DNA of 17,776 nt from Actinomycetota bacterium (GCA_947487595.1 CANKXJ010000012.1:1-17776), one strand, 5' to 3'. Positions 7,213 to 13,833 are shown, numbered from the stretch's first letter. Notes: generated by a model from the sequence alone, not told the origin. Numbers and translations are program-made.

Positions 7213-7695
7213 GTGAGCCTTACGCAGCGGGTAAAACTCGCACAAGAGCTCCACGATGGCATAGCCCAAGATCTCGTGGGGTTAGGCTATGGCTTAGATG
7301 CTTTGTTGTTTCAAGAAGACGATGAAGTTAAACGCTCTGCGCTGCGCTCTGTGCGATTTGATATCAATACTTTGATAGAGAAAGTGCGTAGTGAGATCTT
7401 GGAACTTCGCACGCAGCGAGGTGAACATGAATCACTCGAATCTCAACCTGAGTTGGCATTTGAACTCACTAGGGTTTTCAATGAAATTATTAGTAATGTA
7501 ACAGAGCATTCACGGGCAACTCGTCTAGAGATTTGCTTTAGCGACAATGGAATTGGTGGGGCTCGGGCAATAGATAATCACTACGGCTTGCAAGGAATCT
7601 CTGAGCGCATTACAGCACTCGGTGGAGATGTAGAAGTCCAATCAGATTTCACCGGAACTAACCTTGTAATTTCACTGGATTTGCTAAGGCCATGA
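7213..7695 (+). CDS. Minimal soluble histidine kinase (HisKA_3 + short HATPase_c)
   Basis: Two-component histidine kinase of the DesK/LiaS/NarX type, only 160 aa from GTG at 7213. The phosphoacceptor helix starts almost at once: ELHDGIAQD with H14, in an HDxxxQ motif (D15, Q19) also linked to phosphatase activity. A second helix follows, then the ATP-binding domain: N-box FNEIISNVTEH (N95, H99), G1 box DNGIGG (111-116), GLQGISERITALGG (126-138), and GTNLVISL at the end. There is no transmembrane segment, PAS or GAF domain. About ten residues that normally form a beta-hairpin between N-box and G1 are missing (RLEI runs almost directly into CFSDNG). It lies 4 nt after fadD and overlaps the response regulator by ATGA. 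An upstream ATG at 7156 lies inside fadD and is unlikely. Confidence 0.83.
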   Translation: MSLTQRVKLAQELHDGIAQDLVGLGYGLDALLFQEDDEVKRSALRSVRFDINTLIEKVRSEILELRTQRGEHESLESQPELAFELTRVFNEIISNVTEHSRATRLEICFSDNGIGGARAIDNHYGLQGISERITALGGDVEVQSDFTGTNLVISLDLLRP

Positions 7696-8300
7696 GTAGA
7701 TTACTTATTGTCGATGATCACGCTCTTGTGCGTGAAGGATTAAAGCGGGCTCTTGCACATGAGGGGTTCAGCCAGATTACAGAAGCCTCTTCTATTGCCC
7801 AAGCTCGTGCTGGGATTGCCGCCTCACAGCCAGAAGTTGTAACAGTTGATATCAACCTGCCAGATGGCAGCGGCTTTGAACTAGTACGTTGGATTCGAGG
7901 CATTTCAAAAGACATGGCTATTGTGGTCTTAACCCTTAACGATCATGAGAATTACATACGCGCTGCGATGAAAGCTGGCGCAAGTGCCTTCGTTTCAAAA
8001 TCTGAACCAATTCCTGCACTCGTTGCAGCGATTAAACATAGTCTCATCACCCCCTTAAGCTTTAGCGCCCAGGGTTTAGAGAAACTCTTTAACAATACCC
8101 ACAACACGTTGACTGCCCGTGAATTTGATCTCCTTGTGCAATTGGAACAAGGTCACACTACTGCCCAGATATCCAAGAGCCTATTTATAAGTCCAGCCAC
8201 AGTTAAGACACATTTAGCATCCATCTATCGCAAATTAGAAGTTACTAATCGAACTGCGGCAATTCATGCCATGCGTGAGCAAGGTTTATCTAGCAAGTAG
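7692..8300 (+). CDS. NarL/LuxR-family response regulator
   Basis: 202-aa transcription factor. The receiver domain shows acidic pocket D8-D9 (LLIVDDH), phosphoacceptor D53 (VTVDINLPDGSG), T81 (VLTLND) and K103 (FVSKSE), so all switch residues are present. The C-terminal LuxR-type helix-turn-helix runs from LTAREFDLLVQLEQG through ISPATVKTHLASIYRKLEV to TNRTAAIHA (about 140-192). Its ATG overlaps the kinase TGA (ATGA), so kinase and regulator are translationally coupled and surely partners. The 3' end overlaps the convergent pimB gene by 15 bp. Target genes are unknown; the position behind fadD suggests lipid or envelope control, which is inference. Confidence 0.93.
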   Translation: MSRLLIVDDHALVREGLKRALAHEGFSQITEASSIAQARAGIAASQPEVVTVDINLPDGSGFELVRWIRGISKDMAIVVLTLNDHENYIRAAMKAGASAFVSKSEPIPALVAAIKHSLITPLSFSAQGLEKLFNNTHNTLTAREFDLLVQLEQGHTTAQISKSLFISPATVKTHLASIYRKLEVTNRTAAIHAMREQGLSSK

Positions 8301-9437
8301 TTCAGAAAACTTGCCAGCCCAAATCTGCCAGCGCCACTCCTTTTCAATCCACGCTCGTCCCGCACTACCCATAGAACGGCGCAGATCTTCATCTAATAGA
8401 AGTTCAATAGATTTTTTAGCTATTTCCTTTGTGTTAGTTCCATCAACTACAAATCCTGTTACACCCTCAATGACTGCATCTGGTGCACCACCAGATGCAC
8501 CAGCAATAACCGGTAAGCCACAAGCACTAGCCTCAAGATAAACAATTCCTAGGCCCTCGACTTCTAAACCAGCAAATCTTGATCTAGATGGCATTGCGAA
8601 GATATCGCCTACACAGATATAGCCAGGCAGATCTTTGTATTGAATTCGACCAATAAAACTAACGTTTTTCTGCAGCGAATGTTTAGTAACTAGTTTTTCT
8701 AAGTGCGCTCTATAAGGACCTTGGCCCACAAGTAACAGGTGGGCATCTGGAACTTGCTTAAGAATCTGTGGCATAGATTCGATGAGAAAATCCTGCCCTT
8801 TACGATGTACAAGTCGGCCCACGCTAACAATGACCTTCTTTTCACTTAATCCCAAAGATTGACGTAAAGCAGTTGCATCCAGCGCCCTGAAATGTTCAAC
8901 ATCAATTCCTGGCGCAATCTTTTGCATGGCAGCTGCACTCTTTGAGGTCAGCGCCTTTGAGATTGCCACACGAGTAAATTCACCAAGGTAGGTCAAAGAA
9001 TCAGTAGTCGATCCAATACGGCGCAAAATCAGATTAAATGGAAAAGTTTTTGCCCACCAGACTTCATGCCCATGGGTCAGTGCAACTATGTGTTGTGCTC
9101 CGGCTTTGCGCAGCCTTGATGACATCCACGCTAGTGGCGCAGCTGCACCAAAAGCTACACTTCTAATTCCATGCTGACTAACAATCTCTGCAACTGCGCG
9201 ATTAACACGCGGTGTTGGAAGCAGTATTTTTGCTCTGTCTCTTATTACTTCAACACCAAATTGAGTGAGCCAATCAGCGTCATATGGTGTGCTATTTTCT
9301 TGGGCCGATGTATAAACAATAATGCTCGATTTTGGTAATCGTTCAATTAATCCAATGATGAAGGTTTCTATACCCCCGGCCCGTGGACCAAAATCATTGG
9401 TGACAAATAGTGTTTTATCAGAAACGGCGAGCTCCAA
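8286..9437 (-). CDS. pimB: GT4 glycosyltransferase, PimB-like PI-mannoside mannosyltransferase
   Basis: GT-B glycosyltransferase of family GT4, 383 aa, probably adding the second mannose from GDP-mannose to phosphatidylinositol monomannoside on the cytosolic membrane face. Features: FVTNDFGPRAGGIETF (residues 11-26), the acceptor-side glycine loop; THGHE (121-125); SVGRLVHRKGQ with R208 and K213 for nucleotide phosphate; AMPSRSRFAGLEVEGLGIVY and the EX7E pair E294/E302; and PVIAGASGGAPDAV (309-322). From memory these segments closely follow mycobacterial PimB' (Rv2188c). The only upstream start is TTG at 9437, inside the NlpC/P60 gene (20-bp overlap), implying translational coupling. Mannose and PI specificity is inferred from similarity and neighbours; another envelope glycolipid is possible. 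Confidence 0.85.
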   Translation of the reverse strand: MELAVSDKTLFVTNDFGPRAGGIETFIIGLIERLPKSSIIVYTSAQENSTPYDADWLTQFGVEVIRDRAKILLPTPRVNRAVAEIVSQHGIRSVAFGAAAPLAWMSSRLRKAGAQHIVALTHGHEVWWAKTFPFNLILRRIGSTTDSLTYLGEFTRVAISKALTSKSAAAMQKIAPGIDVEHFRALDATALRQSLGLSEKKVIVSVGRLVHRKGQDFLIESMPQILKQVPDAHLLLVGQGPYRAHLEKLVTKHSLQKNVSFIGRIQYKDLPGYICVGDIFAMPSRSRFAGLEVEGLGIVYLEASACGLPVIAGASGGAPDAVIEGVTGFVVDGTNTKEIAKKSIELLLDEDLRRSMGSAGRAWIEKEWRWQIWAGKFSELLAR

Positions 9438-10422
9438 CTAAAGGTTTTCTGCCAAGAGATCCACTTGTTGTGATTTTCACACGTGAACCCGAACGCGGTG
9501 CGTGAACCATCTTTCCGCCACCGATATACATTCCCACGTGTGAGACTGGACGACCATAAAATAAAAGGTCTCCGGGTTTAAGATCTTTTAGTGAAACTTG
9601 CTTTCCCAAACGTGATTGCGCAGCCGATGAATGTGGGAGTGACACGCCAGCGGCTTGAAAAGCACGCATTGTTAATCCCGAGCAATCCCAGGTAAGTAGT
9701 CCGGCTGATCCAAATACATAGCGATCACCGATTTGCTTGAGGGCATATTTGATTGCCACTCCTGCACGTCCAGAAACACCAGAGAGGGCGCGAGCTTCGG
9801 CTTGTGAATTTGCCTGATCTGCATCTTCTTCTTCTGCCGCCAATTTTGCTAAACGCTCTCGCTCAGCTTTTGTTAACTTAGAAAGTAAAGCCTCTGCTTG
9901 AGCTAGCTTTTCTTGGGCCATTGCAGATTGGGCTTTAAATCTCTTTTCAGCAGCCACTACTAGGGCCAACTTGTCATTGACAGTTAATGTTGTTGCACTC
10001 AAACGTTGCTGAGCCGCTTCATACTTTCGAAGTTGGGCAGATTTGCGCCGACTAATAGCATCAAGAGCACCAGCAGAGGATAGGTAAAGTGTTGGGTTAG
10101 AAGAAAAGAGAAGCTCAAGTGATTGACCTAAACCTCCGGCCTTGTACTGCTCGATCGCGATGGTGCCTAAAGATTTTTGGAGTGCCGAGAGAGTTTCTCC
10201 TTGGACGGCAGCTTTAGCTTTGATGCCATTGAGTGTGCGAGTAAGTGCAATTAACTTTACTTTTGCTTCTTGAGCACCTTCGGCCGCAGTTGTGGCTTCT
10301 TCTTCTAGAAATCGCACCTTTGCCTGAATCTCAGCCAACGAAGGCGCGGCATGTGCAGGGGCTGCTAACCCAACCGTCAGGGCTAGAGCCACAACGGCGT
10401 GAGGAAGAATGCGCCAATTCAT
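9418..10422 (-). CDS. Secreted NlpC/P60 peptidoglycan hydrolase with coiled coil
   Basis: Exported cell-wall endopeptidase, 334 aa. Residues 1-25 form a Sec signal peptide (LPHAVVALALTVGLAAPAHA, likely cut after AHA). Residues about 28-205 are alanine-, lysine- and glutamate-rich coiled coil, as in RipA- and Rv2190c-type hydrolases, where the coil restrains or localises the enzyme. The C-terminal NlpC/P60 domain has catalytic C247 in TWDCSGLTMRAF, H295 in SHVGMYIGGG and H307 in KMVHAPRSGSR. It would cleave stem-peptide bonds in peptidoglycan during growth or division. It is first in an operon with pimB, whose start lies inside its 3' end. A gene order of NlpC/P60, pimB and fadD15 is also known from mycobacteria. 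Confidence 0.9.
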   Translation of the reverse strand: MNWRILPHAVVALALTVGLAAPAHAAPSLAEIQAKVRFLEEEATTAAEGAQEAKVKLIALTRTLNGIKAKAAVQGETLSALQKSLGTIAIEQYKAGGLGQSLELLFSSNPTLYLSSAGALDAISRRKSAQLRKYEAAQQRLSATTLTVNDKLALVVAAEKRFKAQSAMAQEKLAQAEALLSKLTKAERERLAKLAAEEEDADQANSQAEARALSGVSGRAGVAIKYALKQIGDRYVFGSAGLLTWDCSGLTMRAFQAAGVSLPHSSAAQSRLGKQVSLKDLKPGDLLFYGRPVSHVGMYIGGGKMVHAPRSGSRVKITTSGSLGRKPLVGARRF

Positions 10423-10458
10423 GGTTACAGGCTATCGAGGCTTAAGACGACATCTCAA
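10423..10458 (-). promoter_or_regulatory. Promoter of the NlpC/P60-pimB operon
   Basis: TTGAGA (10458-10453), 18 nt, TAGCCT (10434-10429), 6 nt, ATG at 10422, all on the minus strand. One of the better -35/-10 pairs here, and leaderless in form. Confidence 0.5.
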
Positions 10459-10479
10459 CTTCTAAGCGTGATTTACGCC

Positions 10480-10491
10480 TGAGAATTCTCA
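10480..10491. promoter_or_regulatory. Perfect 12-bp palindrome (candidate operator)
   Basis: TGAGAATTCTCA is its own reverse complement. It lies in the 92-bp divergent region between the NlpC/P60 and RibD-C genes and overlaps the position expected for the -35 of the RibD-C promoter, which suits a repressor site. Confidence 0.35.
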
Positions 10492-10501
10492 CAGAATCTG
10501 C

Positions 10502-10514
10502 GATAGTAGGACAA
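10502..10514 (+). promoter_or_regulatory. -10 element of the RibD-C gene
   Basis: GATAGT (10502-10507) ends 7 nt before the ATG at 10515. An AGGA at 10508-10511 is a possible weak Shine-Dalgarno, so leaderless and leadered initiation cannot be separated here. Confidence 0.35.
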
Positions 10515-11006
10515 ATGAGCACAGTTGCATCGCTAGTGGTTGGGCGAGATGGGTCTACATCAAAAGAAAACAGCTCTAACGGAGTTTCTTCTGATGCTGA
10601 TCGTAAAGCTTTTCTTGCAAGGCGTCGTAAAGTCGATTGCATTTTAATCGGTGGAAATACCGCTCGCCATGAGCCCTATAAACAGAGCCCAGTTCCTTTA
10701 GTAATTCTTTCACGATCAACTATTAACCCAGTTGCTGGAAATGATTTATCACATTTGTGGAATATGTCTGCGGCAGAGGCGCTGGCAAAGGCTAAATCAC
10801 AGTTTGGAGAAAGGATTCTCATTGAAGCAGGGACATCCATTATTTTTGAGCTTATCGATCAGGGATTAATTGATCAACTAGAACTCAGTGTCACTCCTGT
10901 GACCGGCGGTGATCACCCTATTGATTGGCAAGCTTTGCTCAATAGATTTGCCCACCATACCCATACGCACGTTGATGGCACTGATTTTTATGTCGCGCAC
11001 AACTAG
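10515..11006 (+). CDS. RibD C-terminal-like / dihydrofolate-reductase-fold reductase, compact
   Basis: 163-aa NADPH-dependent reductase-like protein resembling the pyrimidine reductase domain of RibD. Recognisable parts: an N-terminal strand ASLVVGRDGS, then GVSSDADRKAFLARRRKVDCILIGGNTARHEPY (about 23-55), the usual helix and GxxT nucleotide loop; SPVPLVILSRS (58-68); and ILIEAGTSIIFELIDQGLIDQLELSVTPVTGG (101-132), matching the family's EGG...LIDEL...P block. Typical stand-alone members are over 200 aa, and the canonical EGG is EAG here (104-106). It lacks the deaminase domain and any riboflavin gene neighbour, so riboflavin synthesis is not established. Its TAG stop interlocks with the convergent EamA gene (4 bp). 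Confidence 0.75.
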   Translation: MSTVASLVVGRDGSTSKENSSNGVSSDADRKAFLARRRKVDCILIGGNTARHEPYKQSPVPLVILSRSTINPVAGNDLSHLWNMSAAEALAKAKSQFGERILIEAGTSIIFELIDQGLIDQLELSVTPVTGGDHPIDWQALLNRFAHHTHTHVDGTDFYVAHN

Positions 11007-11842
11007 AAGGCAGAAATAAGAGCAACACCAGTAACAGCTAGCGCAATCCCAATGTATTGCACTTTCTGTAAACGCTCACGCAAGAACTTAAATGCTAGTA
11101 GCGCAGTTGCAATTGGAAAGAGTGAACCTAAGACCATTGCAATTGAAACTAAGCCCTTAGTGCAAGCCACACCGAGCAAGACGTTGGCTAAGAAATCTGC
11201 TACACCGATAAAAATAAGTGAGGGATATTCCTTTTTAGAAAATCCACCCATCGTATGGAATTTGAGTGCTAGAGCAACAGTGACAATGAAGGTTGCCCCA
11301 CGCATTGAAACCATGGTCATGAGGGCACTTGATTGCGAACCAATCGAGATTGACGTTAATGCTATGCCAAATCCAAATGCTGCACCTAATGCAAGAAGCA
11401 AAGGTTTAATGGGAAGGCCTTGAGAGAGCTCTGGCCCGCTGGCACAAAAAACTCCCACCAACGCTAAAACAACTCCCATCGATGTGATTGTTGAAAGTCT
11501 GTCACCGTTGATCAATGCATATGTCAGGGGAATGACCACGCTCATTGAACTTATGGGTGAGACAACGCCCATACGCCCAGTAGATAAACCTGCGTAAAGA
11601 CAGAACAAACCGAAATATCCAAACAGGCCTGCAACAATTCCAGGGATTAAGTATCCACCTTCACCAAATGCATCTGCGTGCCACGCACCAGAGATAAACA
11701 TCAATACAACACCAAAAACTAAACCAACAACTTGTGAAAAACCAAGAACAGCTAATGGCGCATGTTTTTTGCTTAATCGACCACCTTCAAAATCAGCAGT
11801 TCCCCACAATATGCTTGAGAGAAGTGCAAGAATTGATGCCAT
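11003..11842 (-). CDS. EamA/DMT-family transporter
   Basis: 279-aa integral membrane protein of the drug/metabolite transporter superfamily, with about ten hydrophobic helices arranged as two EamA repeats. The first repeat begins ILALLSSILWGTADFEGG and includes GLFCLYAGLSTGRMGVVSPISSM; the second begins near LLLALGAAFGFGIALTSISIG and ends with FKFLRERLQKVQYIGIALAVTGV, the typical closing helix pair. Members export or import amino acids, nucleosides and other metabolites; the substrate is unknown. The ATG at 11842 follows TACCCT at 7 nt. It is divergent from DUF3000 and convergent with the RibD-C gene. Confidence 0.88.
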   Translation of the reverse strand: MASILALLSSILWGTADFEGGRLSKKHAPLAVLGFSQVVGLVFGVVLMFISGAWHADAFGEGGYLIPGIVAGLFGYFGLFCLYAGLSTGRMGVVSPISSMSVVIPLTYALINGDRLSTITSMGVVLALVGVFCASGPELSQGLPIKPLLLALGAAFGFGIALTSISIGSQSSALMTMVSMRGATFIVTVALALKFHTMGGFSKKEYPSLIFIGVADFLANVLLGVACTKGLVSIAMVLGSLFPIATALLAFKFLRERLQKVQYIGIALAVTGVALISAF

Positions 11843-11855
11843 AGGCGCAAGGGTA
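11843..11855 (-). promoter_or_regulatory. Leaderless-type promoter -10 of the EamA gene
   Basis: TACCCT (11855-11850 on the minus strand) ends 7 nt before the ATG at 11842; no Shine-Dalgarno and no clear -35. Confidence 0.4.
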
Positions 11856-11891
11856 CCGCCCTGCCTCCCATGAAAAGCACTTCCTACTGTT

Positions 11892-11903
11892 TATTCTTAA
11901 GCA
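11892..11903 (+). promoter_or_regulatory. Leaderless-type promoter -10 of the DUF3000-RNase D operon
   Basis: TATTCT (11892-11897) ends 6 nt before the GTG at 11904; there is no Shine-Dalgarno. It supports GTG over the ATG three bases downstream, which is in another frame. Confidence 0.45.
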
Positions 11904-12482
11904 GTGGATGCCAAAGGATTTGAAGATTTAGTTAACTCCTTACGCGCTTTTACACCGCGCGCTGAAATCGTTTTAGAAGAAGTTCCAGCCCCACAAAAAC
12001 TAGCAACATATGCCTTTGCCTTTTCAGCCGATGTTAGCAATGGTTTATTAGGCGATGATGAAGATGAAATAGCTTCAGGCCGATTTGTCTTATTACATGA
12101 GCCTGGTGGGCAAGACACATGGGAAGGTGAATTCCGTTGCGTGACTTTCGTTCGCGCAGATGTAGACCCTGTGATGCAACAAGATCCACTTCTGCCAGAA
12201 GTTGGCTGGAGTTGGTTTCTTGAAGCCTTAGACAGGGAAGAGTGCTCACTTGCTGCACCCAGTGGAACTGTTACACGCGTTTCCAGTGCTTCTTTCGGAA
12301 AACTTTCTCCACGAAATGATGAATCAGAAATTGAGATTCGTGCTTCATGGACCCCTTCAAATGCTGATCCAATTGAAATAGTGAAACATATTGCTGGGTG
12401 GTGCCGCTTAATTTCCGATGTGGCTGGACTCGAACCAATTCCTGATGGGGTATCAACTATTGCATCTGCCAGACGTCGTTAA
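11904..12482 (+). CDS. DUF3000 family protein
   Basis: 192-aa soluble protein of DUF3000, a family of unknown function confined to Actinobacteria. Diagnostic segments: VPAPQKLATYAFAFSADV (about 27-44), SGRFVLLHEPGGQDTWEGEF (58-77), QDPLLPEVGWSWFLEAL (92-108), GTVTRVSSASFGKL (121-134) and EIEIRASWTP (141-150), with a basic C-terminus. No catalytic motif is evident. As in many actinobacteria it stands directly before the RNase D gene (8 nt gap), so it may work in RNA metabolism, but nothing in the sequence shows this. The start is GTG at 11904, probably leaderless. Confidence 0.9.
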   Translation: MDAKGFEDLVNSLRAFTPRAEIVLEEVPAPQKLATYAFAFSADVSNGLLGDDEDEIASGRFVLLHEPGGQDTWEGEFRCVTFVRADVDPVMQQDPLLPEVGWSWFLEALDREECSLAAPSGTVTRVSSASFGKLSPRNDESEIEIRASWTPSNADPIEIVKHIAGWCRLISDVAGLEPIPDGVSTIASARRR

Positions 12483-12490
12483 GCCCAAGT

Positions 12491-13780
12491 ATGTCTGAAG
12501 AGACAACTGCAGTACCGCTGCTCACACCCGCAGGTGGTACGCCACCAGTAATCGATAGCGAAACGGCATTTAGAAACGCATTACAGCAACTCGCACATGG
12601 ATCTGGTCCTTTTGCTGTTGATGCTGAACGAGCCTCAGGTTTTCGATACAGCGCACGTGCTTACTTGATTCAAATTAAGCGCACCAACGGTGGGTTACAC
12701 CTCATTGATCCCATCGCCTTTGGGCCTGGGCATCCACTCATGTTTGAACTCAATGATTTACTCAATACTGATGAAGTTATCTTGCATGCCAGTACACAAG
12801 ATCTGCCCTGCCTTCGAGAGTTAGGAATCAACCCAACGCGCCTATTTGATACCGAATTAGGGGGACGAATTGCAGGCCTGGCCCGTGTTGGACTCGGCCC
12901 GCTTTTGGAATCTCTCATGGGTGTTTCACTTGCCAAAGAACACAGTGCTGCAGACTGGTCTGTGCGTCCATTGCCCCAAGACTGGCTGACATATGCAGCA
13001 TTAGATGTTGAACTGCTGGTTGAGCTGCGCGATAAAATTGAAGCGTTATTAGTTGATTCTAAAAAAGATTCCTGGGCCCAGGAAGAGTTTGCTTCAATTC
13101 TCTTGGCTCCTCCTCCTCCACCTCGAGTAGATCCATGGCGCAGAACTTCTGGAATGCACAAAATTAAGCGCCGTGATCAATTAGCAATTATCCGCGAACT
13201 TTGGTTCACTCGCGATGAGATTGCAAAGTCGCAAGATATCGCTGGTGGCAAACTGCTCAATGACTCGGCAATAGTTGAGATTGCACTTAACCCTGTTGCT
13301 ACCAAGAAAGAGTTTGAAAAAGTATTGCGCCCACTTGGGCTTCGGGCTCGCTGGTTAGAAAATCTGAAAGCTTGGCTAGATGCGGTGGCACGCGCTGTTG
13401 CACTGGAGGAATCAAAGTGGCCCGCCCTTCGCACTAACGCGGACACGTTGCCACCTATTAAATTATGGCGAGATAAGTTTCCAGAAAAATACGCACCCCT
13501 TTCACATGCACGTGCGCGCATAGAGATAATTGCCGAAGAAAATAAGATTCCAATTGAAAACCTCATTACCCCCGAAATTGTTCGACGTATGTGTTGGGCT
13601 CCCCCAGCTCCTTCCACTTCTCAAGCCTCTCCTGAGATCGTTCGGGAACATTTGCTCTCACTGGGAGCCAGAAAATGGCAGGTGGAGCTAGTTGGCGCAG
13701 CCATTACGGCCGCCCTTTTGGAGAAAGAGGCTGTGCCCACGCCTGAACCTGTGCCAGAAACCACACCCGAGGAAGCCTGA
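12491..13780 (+). CDS. rnd: Ribonuclease D (DEDDy exonuclease with HRDC domain)
   Basis: 3'-5' exoribonuclease for tRNA 3' maturation or RNA turnover, 429 aa. The DnaQ-fold DEDDy catalytic set is complete: D44 and E46 in AVDAE, D104 in STQDLPCL, and Y168 with D172 in YAALD. LFDTELGGRIAGL (118-130) and ADWSVRPLPQDW (154-165) are typical RNase D blocks. An HRDC domain follows at about 225-300 (RDQLAIIRELWFTRDEIAKSQDI and on), and the C-terminal part is the extra helical region seen in actinobacterial members, ending in a proline- and glutamate-rich tail. It follows DUF3000 with 8 nt spacing and no promoter or Shine-Dalgarno of its own. The candidate operator of the iron permease starts at its stop codon. 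Confidence 0.92.
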   Translation: MSEETTAVPLLTPAGGTPPVIDSETAFRNALQQLAHGSGPFAVDAERASGFRYSARAYLIQIKRTNGGLHLIDPIAFGPGHPLMFELNDLLNTDEVILHASTQDLPCLRELGINPTRLFDTELGGRIAGLARVGLGPLLESLMGVSLAKEHSAADWSVRPLPQDWLTYAALDVELLVELRDKIEALLVDSKKDSWAQEEFASILLAPPPPPRVDPWRRTSGMHKIKRRDQLAIIRELWFTRDEIAKSQDIAGGKLLNDSAIVEIALNPVATKKEFEKVLRPLGLRARWLENLKAWLDAVARAVALEESKWPALRTNADTLPPIKLWRDKFPEKYAPLSHARARIEIIAEENKIPIENLITPEIVRRMCWAPPAPSTSQASPEIVREHLLSLGARKWQVELVGAAITAALLEKEAVPTPEPVPETTPEEA

Positions 13781-13807
13781 TTTACGCAACATAAGAGTTG
13801 CGTAAAT
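13780..13807. promoter_or_regulatory. Perfect 11-bp inverted repeat overlapping the iron-permease -35
   Basis: ATTTACGCAAC (13780-13790), spacer ATAAGA, GTTGCGTAAAT (13797-13807). The right arm contains the proposed -35 TTGCGT (13798-13803). It could form a hairpin and end the rnd transcript, but the stem is AT-rich and no T-tract follows, so an operator controlling the permease is preferred. Confidence 0.6.
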
Positions 13808-13833
13808 ACCCTCAACCCTCTAGATTTTCACTC
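13798..13833 (+). promoter_or_regulatory. Promoter of the FTR1/EfeU gene
   Basis: -35 TTGCGT (13798-13803), 17 nt, -10 TAGATT (13821-13826), then 7 nt to the ATG at 13834. Leaderless in form and the best-spaced promoter in the window. Confidence 0.6.

Noticed and set aside
12670..13161. Open frame of 163 codons on the minus strand
   Set aside because: It lies entirely inside the well-supported RNase D gene, is serine- and arginine-rich with no recognisable domain, and is an antisense shadow.
13780..13807. Reading the 11-bp inverted repeat as a simple rnd terminator
   Set aside because: The stem is AT-rich, no T-run follows, and it overlaps a well-spaced promoter; kept as an operator, with termination as an alternative.
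13798..13833. Longer TTG start of the iron permease
   Set aside because: These bases form the -35, the right arm of the inverted repeat and the -10; the family N-terminus begins at the ATG at 13834.
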